The position numbers and the translations under genes were made by a program. 64,000 bases of DNA from positions 1-64,000 of the forward strand of contig CAXASK010002209.1 of assembly GCA_963971535.1 (NCBI GenBank), read 5' to 3'. Position 1 is the stretch's first letter. Each line of letters starts with the position of its first letter. The DNA comes from Notolepis coatsorum. Lineage: Eukaryota > Chordata > Actinopteri > Aulopiformes > Paralepididae. Shown one piece after another: positions 29,396 through 39,023 of this stretch. Below the pieces are notes generated by a model that did not search any database, was not told the origin of the DNA, and worked only from the letters and a program-made list of their open reading frames with translations.

Positions 29396-32098
29396 ATGAT
29401 GAACACTCCACGAAACGGTCCTCCTAACGTAGAACGCCCGCGGCGCAGACGACAGACACCTCAGTACTTAGAGGATTACGCTGTCAGTCAACTACCTAGC
29501 CTTCGACAAACGGTAAACGCGGTAAAAGTAGAAAGTAAAATTATGTCTGACCTTAACGACCAGGTTACCCCGACCACAGAGGCCCTAGTGGGTTCTAATG
29601 TAACTGACCAAGCTCACGGTGGGGACCAGGAGGGAGCTGACATGCCTTTACCCCCCGCCAATACCGAAGAAGTAGTCCCCGACCAGCCCCGGGAGGAAGA
29701 CAACCCTACAGAGAGAGAACTCTGCACGGAACAAGATGAGGAGAGCGCCGAGGAGATAGAGCTCCAGGACTCCCCAACGAGTACAGCCAGGAGCGGCTCA
29801 CCTCTACAACCGTCTTCCCCCAGCGAAGCGGAGAGGATGCTATCACAGGCGTTCCTCGTCAGCCTGACAGCCTCTACCGAACGCGATCGACTCCAGGGTG
29901 AACGCGATCGACTTCAGGGTGAACGCGATCGACTCCAGACACAGCAACGGAGCGAAGAAGAGCGCATACGCCTGGAGATGAGACGCCTTCAGACGGAAGA
30001 GAATATGGCAAGAGACCGAGCAGACACCCAGCGTGCCGCTGCCGGTGCCCAAAGAGAAACAGAGCGCGACCTCGCTCTCATCCAGCGCGAAACAGAGCGC
30101 GACCTCGCTTTCATCCAGCGCGAAACCGAGCGCGACAGACTACAAGCCGAGCGCGACAAGCTACAAGCGCAACTAATGGAGCAGCTGATCCTCAAGGCAA
30201 CACCCTCTCCCTCCGCCAGGGGTTCAAGGAACTCGTCGAGACAACAGTCAAGGGCAGCGTCTCCTAACCGAGCAAGCGACCCTGAACTTGACCAACAGAC
30301 CAAGCCTATAATACCCCCCGCAGACCCCCTTCCCCGCCCGGTCCAAGCGAGACCCAGTTACAAGGAAGGAGCAGCATACACTGCGGAGAAGCTAAATAAA
30401 CGACTACAGGTTCTAGAGGACCTGATAGAAGAAGAAGAGGGAGAGGAGGAGAACCAAGCCCGACGACAGCACAGTACTCCACCGGACCAGGAGGTCCAGT
30501 ACAGCCCAGGCTATACCCCCGCGGCGCTGCGCTACAGACCCCCGACTCTATTCACGGGTGAGCATGACGCACGACCAGCCCCGAGGAATAGCACCTGGAC
30601 CAGCGGGCCATGGTACCCTGCCGGTACCAGCCCACAGAGAGGCACAAGAGGAGACTCGCCTAGGAGGCCTCTCCCCCAACGCTCGCCGATGTATCAGCCA
30701 TCCACGGCGTCATACATTGGTACACCGACGTTTCCAGACTTCACCTATGAGAATCGAGCACAGTACACGGAGCTCCGGATGTGCTTAGAGACAATGATGG
30801 TGGATGTCGCTGATGAACGCCACAAGTATGCAATATTACTGAAGCACCTGAAAGTACCCCGAGTGCACAATATAGCGCTAGCCTATGCCACCTCTACGAC
30901 CCCATACACCGCGGCTCTAGCAGCGCTGGACCAGAGATATGGACGTATATGGGATTACGTAATCCAAGAGATAAGGCATATTGACCGCCTACCCCCAGCA
31001 ACAGACAATCGCTCATTAGACGACCTGTCTATAAAAGTGCAGTCCCTGGTAGGGATGCTGGGAGCGCAACGAGAAAAGGGTATGCACGAGCTATACGCCA
31101 ACTCTAACGTCGAGAGGATTTTAGAGAAGCTGCCACCCGCCAGACAAGAGCGCTTCAGGCGGCAGAGAGACCACCGTGATCCTAACGGTCCCGAACCATC
31201 CCTCCTCGATCTAGCCGACTTCCTGGCGAGAGAAGTCAGCAGCCTACGACTGGATACGTTCGTGCGGAGCACACCAAGCTCCAGAGAGGGACCCAGGAGA
31301 ATAAACGATGGAAGAAGATCGGTGACTGTCATGCACCAATCAGAATCAGTACCGAGCAGTAAGAACCACAGTACCCCCTCGAGAAAAGAGAAGTGGAAGA
31401 TGGTGTGCCCGTGCTGCGAGAAGGAACACTGGCTGTCACAATGTGACCTGTTCACAAAGATGAATGCAGAAGAAGTGAGTCAATGGATAAAGTCCAACAG
31501 GCGCTGTTACCGATGTGCGCGCAGTCACATGGCAGCCGAGTGCCGCCTAAAGAAGAGGTGCAGTCGGTGTGACGGAGCCCACCTAGATGTCCTACACGAC
31601 AGTAACAGAAGAAAGCCTGCACCTGCACCATCGAGCAGCACCAAGGCAAGTGTCATGTACATTGACCCCGCCAGCAGCAGCGGCGCCCAAGTGCTCTTAA
31701 AGGTAGTCCGTGTAACATTGAGCTACCAAGATAAAGTCATGGACACTTACGCCGTCCTTGATGACGGGTCAGAGAAGACCCTTCTGCTCGCGTCCGCTGC
31801 GGCCCAGCTGGGACTGCGGGGGAGCGAGAACCAAATGACGATTCGGACAATAAGAAGAGATTTAAAGACGATAAAAGGCGAGAATGTCTCCTTCACTATC
31901 GCAGCAAGCGGGCAGCCAGAGCGACGGTATAGGATTACAAATGCTTTCACCAGCCAAGAAATAGGACTATCACAGTACACCTACCCCATCGCCAAACTGA
32001 TGGATAAATATGTGCACCTGCGTCAACTACCTATCCCGCTCATAGACGGCGCCACCCCGACCCTGCTGATAGGCTCCGACCATGCAGACCTCATAGTC
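29396..32098 (+). pseudogene. BEL/Pao gag-protease region, cut by LINE (copy 1)
   Basis: This is the 5' 901 codons of the polyprotein, in one open frame. The start is taken as the paired ATGs MMNTPRNG; the same frame extends upstream only to a GTG, which is not a likely eukaryotic start. In order it has an acidic N-terminus, a charged coiled coil built from 7-residue ERDRLQG and 11-residue RETERDLALIQ repeats (residues about 162-264), a Pro/Arg-rich linker, a DUF1759-type Pao Gag domain (about 445-620), three zinc knuckles of the CX2CX3H type (about 670-730), and a DUF1758-type aspartic protease with LDDGS. The frame then runs into the antisense LINE and adds 40 unrelated residues before a stop at 32219-32221. 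Gag may still be expressible; pol is disconnected. Confidence 0.92.
32096..32098. repeat. Possible 3-bp LINE target duplication GTC (left)
   Basis: Copy 2 has an uninterrupted CATAGTCCCGATAG at this site. In copy 1 GTC is found both before the LINE (32096-32098) and after it (35583-35585). Three bases could be a short duplication or chance overlap. Confidence 0.5.
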
Positions 32099-32450
32099 AA
32101 GTTCAAGTTCTTTAATAGTTGTCATACAGAAGTACAGAATACTTTCATACAAAATGCTTCTTACTGTTACGCTCCAGAGACTGTGCTAGACAAGATAGTA
32201 TCAAATAACATAATAACATAATATAGCATGAATTTAGAAGAAGAATGAGGTCACAGTTGTTCGGTATAGACATATGTACAATGTTCTGAGTTACCATATA
32301 ATATACAATACACAATACTATGCAGTGTACTAATGTACAGTACTATCTAGTGCAAAGCAGAAGTGGGATGAGGTACAATTTTAGGTACAATTTACAGTAA
32401 GGTGTACGAGTTGTAGTGCAATCCTTCATCCATAAATATAAAGTGTGGGG

Positions 32451-32558
32451 AGTGGGTGCTACAGTGTGTTTGTTTAAAGTGGGTGTGTGCTATAAAGTGT
32501 GTGTAGTGGGTGCTACAGTGTGTTTGTTTAAAGTGAGTGTGTGCGTGTGGATGTGTGT
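32451..32558 (-). repeat. GT-rich minisatellite in the LINE 3' UTR
   Basis: A 31-bp segment beginning AGTGGGTGCTACAGTG occurs at 32451-32481 and again at 32505-32535, a 54-bp period, followed by a third, weaker GTGTGTG-rich part. It lies wholly within the LINE's non-coding 3' region. Confidence 0.8.
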
Positions 32559-32597
32559 GCTATGTGTGTTTGGTGGTTGTTGTTGTGTAGTGTTCAT

Positions 32598-35561
32598 TCA
32601 TTGTTCGTTTAGCAGCCTGATGGCCTGGGGATAGAAGCTACTTCTGAGTCTTTCTGTGCTCGCCTTGAGACTCCTGTGTCGCTTGCCTGACGGCAGCAGT
32701 TCAAAGAGGCAGTTGTTCGGGTGGCTCGAGTCCTTAATAATTCTCTTAGCCTTCCCCTTGCAACGCTTGTTGTAAATGTTCTGGAGAGTGGGGAGCCCCC
32801 CTCCAATTGTGCGTTCGGCTGAACGTGTCACTCTTTGTAGTCTGCTTTGGTCTTTTGCAGTGCTATTCCCAAACCAGGAGGTGATGTTGCCGGTCAAGAT
32901 GCTCTCTATTGTACATGAGTAGAAGTTCTTAAGGATCTTCTGGCTGACTTGGAACTTCCTTAGGCGCCTGAGGAAGTAGAGGCGTTGTCGTGCCTTCTTC
33001 ACCACACTGTTAATGTGTATGGTCCATTTCAAGTCCTCGGATATGTGGGCTCCGAGGTACTTGAAGCTGTTGACTCTCTCAACCGGTGCCCCGTCGATGC
33101 TGAGGGGGCTGTAGTCCTTGACCCCCGACCTCCTGAAGTCCACAATCATCTCTTTTGTTTTGCTGACGTTCAGGGAGAGGCTGTTTTCCTGGCACCATCC
33201 CGCCAGGACCTTGACCTCTTCCAGGTAGGCCCTCTCGTCGTTGGCAGAGATCAGGCCCACCACCACTGTGTCGTCAGCAAATTTGACGATTGTATTGCTA
33301 CTCCGCTGAGCCACACAGTCGTGTGTGTACAGGGAGTAGAGGAGGGGACTCAGAACACAGCCCTGGGGGGCCCCTATGTTGAGGGTGATGGATGAGGAGG
33401 TGCAGTTGCCTGCTCTCACCACCTGGGGTCTGCCAGTCAGGAAGTCCAAGACCCACTGGCAGAGGTCATAGCCCAAGCCCAGGTCCCTGAGCTTGGCTAT
33501 GAGTATGGAGGGGACTATGGTATTGAATGCCGAGCTGTAGTCGATGAATAGCATTCTCACATAGTTCCCCTGCCTCTTGTCCAGGTGTGATGCTGCTGTG
33601 TGCAGCACATGGGATATGGCGTCCTCCGTGGACCTGTTGGGGCGGTATGCAAATTGCAGGGGGTCCATGTTGATGGGGAGGGAGGAGCAGATGTAGCCCT
33701 TTACTAGCTTCTCAAAGCACTTCATGGCTATGGAGGTGAGAGCTACAGGGCGGTAGTCGTTGAGGCAAGCAGGCTTGGATTTTTTGGGTACAGGGATAAT
33801 AGTGGACTTCTTCAGGCAGGTGGGGATGACAGCCTGTTCTAAGGACAGGTTAAATATGTCAGTGAATACTGGGGCCAGTTGGTCGGCACAGACTTTTAGG
33901 ACGCGGCCGGGGATGCCGTCCGGACCTGCTGCCTTCCTGATATTCACTTTTTTAAAGGTCCGCCTCACCTCATGCTCTGTTACCCTGAACACTGCGCCTC
34001 CATCAGCAGCCGACCCCCCCCCCCCCATTGCCGAGGCTTGTGAGCTGGTGTTGTTATTACCAGCATCAAACCTCGCATAGAAGGTATTGAGGTCGTTTGC
34101 TAAGGAGATGTCATTGTTCAGTTTGAGGGAGGCGCCTTTGTAGTCTGTCATCGTTTTGAGCCCCTGCCACATAGCTCTAGAGTCAGCTTGTTCAAACTGG
34201 AGTTCAATTTTATCCCTGTAGCGCCGTTTGGCCTCTGACACTGTCCTCCTTACGTTGTGTTGCGCCACCTTGTGGTCATTCATGTTGCCTGCCACTAGGC
34301 CGTCATTGTATGCTTTGGTGCGCTCTCTCAGAGCTTCACGGACGGATTTGTCTACCCAGGGTTTTTGATTTGGGTAAACTTTCATTTTGGTAGTGGGGAT
34401 TGTTTCTTTCACCCTAGTACAGACATAGTCCAGCACTGTCTCCGTGTAGGCATTAATGTTATCTGTGTCGCGGAATACAATCCAGTCTGTGTTGTGGAAC
34501 ACTGACCGGATCGTGTCCTCTGACGTCACATCCCATTTCTGCACCTCTCGCGAGACTACGGGAGTACTTTTAATTCTTTGTCTGTACTTTGGTGTAAGGA
34601 AAATGGATGCGTGATCTGACTTGCCAAAGCCACTATCAGAATGAGCCTTGTAGCCACCTTTAAATTGCGTGTAACAGTGATCTAGGATGTTACCGCCTCT
34701 GGTGTTGCAAGTCACATGCTGGTAGAAATCAGGCAATACCTTTCTCAGATTGGCGCTATTGAAATCTCCCAGTACTAAAATGGCGGCGTTAACGTTCGTC
34801 GCTTGTATATTATTTACCTCGTCGTGGAGTCTGGAGAGCGCGGCGTTGTTGTTGGCTTGCGGTGGAATATACACTCCGACCAGGACGATCGCCGTTAACT
34901 CCCTCGGGAGGAAGAAAGGACGACACTTGATGGTTATATATTCCAGTTCTGGGGAGCAGTAGTTGGATAATTCCTTCACATTCGTTGGATCACTCCAGTT
35001 TTTGTTAAACATGAAGGCAATACCTCCACCACGTTGTTTACCGGACTCTGATTGTGTCCGATCCTTCCTATGGATAAAGAAATGATCCGTTGGTTGAATC
35101 GCGTGATCTGGAACCTCCGGTGTTAGCCAAGTTTCGGTGAAGCAAAGGACATTGCAGTCCCTAACGTCTCTTTGATATTGAATCCTTGCTCGGATGTCAT
35201 CCAGTTTATTGTCTATTGATTGTACATTGGCTAGCAATATACTGGGAAGTGGTGTACGGTGTCGTCTGGATCTCAGCCTGTTTCGGATCCCAGACCTTTT
35301 TCCTCGACGTCTTTTCCTGGGGTCTAGGAACAAAGGATCCGGTCCTAGTCTCCGGAGGATTTCTTCCGGCCATTGATGTGGTTCGGAAAGTTGATCCAGC
35401 GAGTAATCCAGTTGGTAAGTTTCCCGTAATCCAATGTCAATGATTGACTGACGGTCATACACATATAATGCACCAACAGTTGGTGCAAATAAAACTCCTA
35501 ATACTATAAAAATTAACAAAATAGAGCACAGTCTCGTCGGAGCGATCAGAAAGGCAGCCAT
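32598..35561 (-). CDS. LINE endonuclease-reverse transcriptase (ORF2-type)
   Basis: The frame encodes 987 residues, starting at MAAFLIAP; an upstream ATG at 35603 lies in BEL sequence. Residues 11-32 are strongly hydrophobic, like a signal anchor, followed by a very basic stretch (82-102). The apurinic-type endonuclease follows: LLANVQSID (about 109), FTETWL with the catalytic Glu at about 143, a GDFNSAN motif, and SDHAS with the catalytic His. The reverse transcriptase has RKAAGPDGIPGR, FIDYSSAFN (motif A Asp), GAPQGCVLSP and FADDTVVV, then the usual C-terminal end FYPQAIRLLN. It would nick target DNA and copy its own RNA there. I see no stop or frameshift, so it may be intact. Copies of such LINEs are often expressed poorly, and here it sits in satellite. 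Confidence 0.93.
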   Translation of the reverse strand: MAAFLIAPTRLCSILLIFIVLGVLFAPTVGALYVYDRQSIIDIGLRETYQLDYSLDQLSEPHQWPEEILRRLGPDPLFLDPRKRRRGKRSGIRNRLRSRRHRTPLPSILLANVQSIDNKLDDIRARIQYQRDVRDCNVLCFTETWLTPEVPDHAIQPTDHFFIHRKDRTQSESGKQRGGGIAFMFNKNWSDPTNVKELSNYCSPELEYITIKCRPFFLPRELTAIVLVGVYIPPQANNNAALSRLHDEVNNIQATNVNAAILVLGDFNSANLRKVLPDFYQHVTCNTRGGNILDHCYTQFKGGYKAHSDSGFGKSDHASIFLTPKYRQRIKSTPVVSREVQKWDVTSEDTIRSVFHNTDWIVFRDTDNINAYTETVLDYVCTRVKETIPTTKMKVYPNQKPWVDKSVREALRERTKAYNDGLVAGNMNDHKVAQHNVRRTVSEAKRRYRDKIELQFEQADSRAMWQGLKTMTDYKGASLKLNNDISLANDLNTFYARFDAGNNNTSSQASAMGGGGSAADGGAVFRVTEHEVRRTFKKVNIRKAAGPDGIPGRVLKVCADQLAPVFTDIFNLSLEQAVIPTCLKKSTIIPVPKKSKPACLNDYRPVALTSIAMKCFEKLVKGYICSSLPINMDPLQFAYRPNRSTEDAISHVLHTAASHLDKRQGNYVRMLFIDYSSAFNTIVPSILIAKLRDLGLGYDLCQWVLDFLTGRPQVVRAGNCTSSSITLNIGAPQGCVLSPLLYSLYTHDCVAQRSSNTIVKFADDTVVVGLISANDERAYLEEVKVLAGWCQENSLSLNVSKTKEMIVDFRRSGVKDYSPLSIDGAPVERVNSFKYLGAHISEDLKWTIHINSVVKKARQRLYFLRRLRKFQVSQKILKNFYSCTIESILTGNITSWFGNSTAKDQSRLQRVTRSAERTIGGGLPTLQNIYNKRCKGKAKRIIKDSSHPNNCLFELLPSGKRHRSLKASTERLRSSFYPQAIRLLNEQ

Positions 35562-35582
35562 CACAGCAGCGCCAAGTGTGTG

Positions 35583-36611
35583 GTCCCGATAGACCGGGTC
35601 CATACAGGACCCAGAGGCTGTCCTGCAGCAGTCTAGACCCGCCTAGGATGGACACTACAAGGCCCCCTCGCTAAATCTCTCAACCGAACAGCAGCCACTA
35701 GCTGCCTCCACTCCAGAGTGACAGAAGAAGACACCACTCTCCTGCAGCATGTCGAGAGGCTATGGACACTAGAGACAATGCCCTTTAAGAACGAAAAGAA
35801 AGACATTCGTTCTAAAGAAGACATTTACGCCATAAACCTCCTCGAGCAAGGGACAAAGAGAGTCACAGTCGGCGGAGTGATGAGATACACAACTCCACTC
35901 CTGAGGCGAGAGGGAATGCCCACCTTTCACGCCACGAAAGAAGCTACGGAGCGGTATCTATTGAACACAGAGCGGCGCCTAGCCAAAGACCCCGCTCAAG
36001 AGAGTGTGTACCGCGCTGAGATTGAGAAGCTAATCACAGCGGGACACGTAAAGAAGATTGACTGGCGACGCCGTGCGCTGCTCCGCGCCTCTCTGATCAA
36101 AGGCGGCTTTGATCTCCGGCAGCAGGCCAGCAGCGACCCCCCAGTATTACGCAGCCTCTCCCCAGAGGAGAAGCCCTTGCTGCGGTTACCATGGAGAGAG
36201 AGGATCGGAGATGAGCACCCAGCCATCTACCAATGGGAAGTCCTCCCCTTCGGAACCACATGCAGCCCGTGCTGTGCTACATTTGCACTGCAGAAACACG
36301 TCGCAGAGGACCCAGCAGCAGATGAAGAGGTCCGACACAGTGTGAAGAACAGTTTCTACGTGGACAACTGTTTACAAAGCGTTTCGACTCAAGAAGAAGC
36401 CGAGGTTCTCCTACTCAAGCTACGCGCCTCCCTGATCAAAGGCGGCTTTGATCTCAGGCAGTGGGCCAGCAGCGACCCGCACGTATTGCGCAGCCTCTCC
36501 CCCGCGGACAAGGCTGCCAGCAGCGAGACCTGGATGGCGACCATCCCAGGAGAAGCCCAAGAAATGACACTAGGACTAGTCTGGCGCTTCAAAACAGACT
36601 CGCTCCACTAG
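35583..36611 (+). pseudogene. BEL/Pao protease end and RT, damaged (copy 1)
   Basis: This continues the polyprotein after the LINE. A TAG at 35634-35636 interrupts it 17 codons in; copy 2 has a sense codon there. The RT part is altered: after LITAGHV and KID, residues that in copy 2 hold the RT fingers and the motif A aspartate (SGDIKGMFLQ) are replaced at 36063-36167 by 35 codons that resemble the downstream segment at 36420-36502 (RASLIKGGFDLRQ). The swap keeps frame. RT then resumes with VLPFGTTCSP and FYVDNCLQSV. The frame ends at TAG 36609-36611, created by a 2-bp deletion relative to copy 2. No active RT is possible. Confidence 0.9.
36063..36167 (+). other. In-frame replacement of the RT core by a repeated pol segment
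   Basis: About 83 bp here (about 36081-36163) match 36420-36502 at roughly 90% identity and in the same reading frame. The segment takes the place of 249 bp present in copy 2 (52615-52863). The differences between the two repeats suggest that the donor was a related element, not this copy itself. Confidence 0.85.
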
Positions 36612-37598
36612 ACACAAACCCCCGACCACGGAGCAGGGAAGGTCGACGGCGATACCGACCACCAGACGGAGTGTGTACAGAACACTCGCCAGACAATATG
36701 ACCCGTTGGGATGTATTCTACCTTACACCACCAGGGCAAAGATGATTGTACGAGCACTATGGGACAAGGACCAGGGCTGGGACGACCCAATACCCGCACC
36801 CCTTGCCTCCACATGGAGAGAGTGGGAGACGGAACTCCGCTCACTCCCAGGCGTCAATATACGCCGCAGCTACTTCCCACCCACAGTGAGGCCAGAGACA
36901 TGCAAGATGGATCTACACGTCTTCAGCGACGCCTCCGAAGTAGCCTATGGATCAGTGGCCTACTTGCGTGCCCAAGAGAAGGGAGGAGAGATACACACCG
37001 CTTTCATCCTGGCTCGCTCAAGAATAGCCCCACGAAAGCAACAATCTATCCCGCGTCTAGAGCTCTGCGCAGCCCTAGCAGAAGCGCATCTAGCCACGTT
37101 AATCCAACGTGAACTCACCATTCCGGTGCACAGAACAATCTTGTGGTCAGATTCCACGACAGTACTCACATGGATCAAGTCTGATTCATGCAGATACAAA
37201 GTCTTCGTGGGAGTCAGAGTCACCGAGATTCAAGAGTTAACAGAAACAGCGAGCTGGCGGTATGTGGACACCAAACACAACCCAGCTGACGTCATCACCC
37301 GGGGAATGTCCCTAGATGACCTCACCCGTCGCAACATCTACAGTGACGGACCAGAGTTCCTCAAGCTCCCGGAAGAAGAGTGGCCTACGCCCACCCCACG
37401 GGAAGCGAGTAAAGAGGAGGCTGAGAACAAGAAACCTATGTTCTGTGGACTGAGCACAGTCGCCTCCACAGACCCCAACATAGATGATTGCATTACCCTA
37501 CAGAGTGCGCAGCTAAAGACATTCCTGTGGCACCACCCAGAGATTCAGCCCACTGCCGACATTTCAGCAGCTGACTACGAAGAAGCAGAACTTCTTCT
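36612..37598 (+). pseudogene. BEL/Pao RNase H region (copy 1 fragment)
   Basis: After the 2-bp deletion the polyprotein continues in another frame. It carries the RT-RNase H connection (RTLARQYDPLGCILPY) and an RNase H-like domain with FSDASE, LELCAALA, WSDSTTVLTW and HNPADVITRG, the expected acidic residues. The domain would degrade RNA in RNA:DNA hybrids during reverse transcription. The fragment has no start codon of its own in a natural context. It ends where 23 bp are missing at 37598/37599 relative to copy 2, and a 1-bp insertion follows near 37631, so the frame is lost again. Confidence 0.88.
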
Positions 37599-38930
37599 CG
37601 TTCCCCGACGAGCTAGACTGTCTACAGGGAGTAAAAGCCCGTCCCATCAGACAGCAGATTGCTCCACCTGGCACCCGAGAGCGACGCCCATAATCTCATC
37701 AGAGTGGGTGGTCGTCTGCGGAGAGCCCCCGATCTACCGGATGACGTTAAGTACCCGATAGTCTTGAACAGCCGACACAAGGTCACAGAGCTGATCATAA
37801 AGAAATACGACGAGGATGTGCACCACGCAGGAGCAGAGAGAGTCTTCGCGGAGATCAGACGTCGCTATTGGATACTTCAAGGAAGAGAAGCAGTGCGACG
37901 CTTCCAGCGAACCTGTCTAGACTGCCGAAAGTGGCGCGCGCAGCCCAGCATACCCCGGATGGCTGACCTACCTCCCTGTCGCCTCCGACTCGGCGACAAG
38001 CCATTCCACTCCACAGGCATGGACTGTTTTGGCCCGTTGTATATAAAGAAAGGAAGAGGAACCGAGAAGCGGTGGGGTATTGTATTCAAATGCATGACCA
38101 CCAGAGCGATACATATCGAACTCCTTCCAACCATGAGCACAGACTCATTCCTTATGGCCTTCCGAAGATTCACATCACGGAAAGGAAAACCGTCTACATT
38201 GTTGTCTGATCACGGGACAAACTTCAAAGGCGGAGAAAGAGAGCTGAGAGAGAGCTTCCAAGCTATGGGCCCAGAACTTAAGACCCACCTCGCTCCATCC
38301 CAGATTGACTTCCAGTTTAATCCCCCGAACGCACCCCACTTCGGTGGAACCTGGGAACGAGAAGTACGTTCTATAAAGACAGCCCTGTACGCCGTGCTTG
38401 GGGCCCAGACTGTAGCGGAAGAAGTCCTAATGACGGAGATCACGGAGATCGAGGGAGTATTAAACTCCAAGCCCCTCGGCTACGTCTCCAGTGATATAGC
38501 AGATGTCGACCCAGTCACCCCCAACACACTGTTGATGGAGCAGCTGGACCCCGCGCTACCCCAGACAATGTACAGGCCTGAAGAAGCGAACGGCCGAAGA
38601 ATGTGGAGGTACAGTCAAGTACTAGCTGACAAGTTTTGGAACAGCTTTCTACTCCACTACCTACCGTCTCTACAGACCCGCCAGAAGTGGGTAAAAGAGA
38701 GAGACAATTTGACAGAAGGAACAGTCGTCATGATTATCGACCAGTCACTACCCAGAGCTATGTGGCCGGCTGGCCGCGTAAGCAAAGTGATCACCGGTGC
38801 CGATGGCAAGGTCCGAGCAGCTGAGGTGCTCGTCCAAGGGCGAACTTACACACGACCCGTGGCGAGGCTAATAGAACTGCCCAGACTCCCAGACACTATC
38901 GATGACGACCATGACCCCACGACTTTGTGA
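37599..38930 (+). pseudogene. BEL/Pao integrase and C-terminal domain (copy 1 fragment)
   Basis: From about 37640 to the stop at 38928-38930 the frame is open. It has the zinc-binding H2C2 region (VHHAGAERVF ... CLDCRKW), the integrase core with D in GMDCFGP, D in LLSDHGTNF and E in FGGTWER, and a C-terminal DUF5641-like domain (MWRYSQVLADKFW to RPVARLIELP) typical of BEL/Pao integrases. All three catalytic acidic residues are present, but the fragment is severed from gag and RT by the upstream breaks. Unlike copy 2 it has no stop after the catalytic Glu. Confidence 0.9.
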
Positions 38931-39023
38931 GTTGACTGACCCTTACAGCGGACATTGAGTGGTAGACAGTGCGGTTAATCTGTCTCTGCTTAGCTAATTA
39001 GGTGGGACTAATTAGGGGGCGGC
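38931..39023 (+). promoter_or_regulatory. 3' leader and polypurine tract (copy 1)
   Basis: This is the short non-coding gap between the pol stop and the 3' LTR. It contains CTAATTAG twice, 14 bp apart start to start, then AGGGGGCGGC at 39014-39023 directly before TGTTGTG, the expected plus-strand primer tract. No envelope frame fits here. Confidence 0.75.

Larger units (their letters stand above)
32099..35582 (-). mobile_element. CR1/L2/Rex1-type LINE inserted antisense in BEL copy 1
   Basis: This 3,484-bp non-LTR retrotransposon is present in copy 1 and absent from the same site in copy 2, which fixes both ends. It reads on the minus strand: about 21 bp of leader, one 987-codon frame, and a 3' UTR of about 500 bp (32099-32597). 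The 3' end has no poly(A) but finishes in repeated CTTGAA/ACTTGA motifs, as CR1/L2/Rex1 elements do with short terminal repeats. No ORF1 is present, so the element is either naturally single-frame or slightly 5' truncated. Assignment to a named clade needs a database comparison. Confidence 0.9.

Noticed and set aside
29843-31980. Minus-strand frames opposite BEL gag, and alternative + frames
   Set aside because: They are shadows of a biased, domain-bearing frame and recur at the same places in copy 2 for the same reason.
32099-32221. 40-residue tail on copy 1 Gag-protease
   Set aside because: It is a read-through of antisense LINE 3' UTR and has no counterpart in copy 2.
35562-35603. Upstream ATG extending the LINE protein by 14 residues
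   Set aside because: The first residues are encoded by BEL sequence across the insertion junction, so this start is not native to the LINE.
38931-39023. Envelope gene downstream of pol
   Set aside because: Only about 93 bp separate the pol stop from the LTR in both copies, with no frame.
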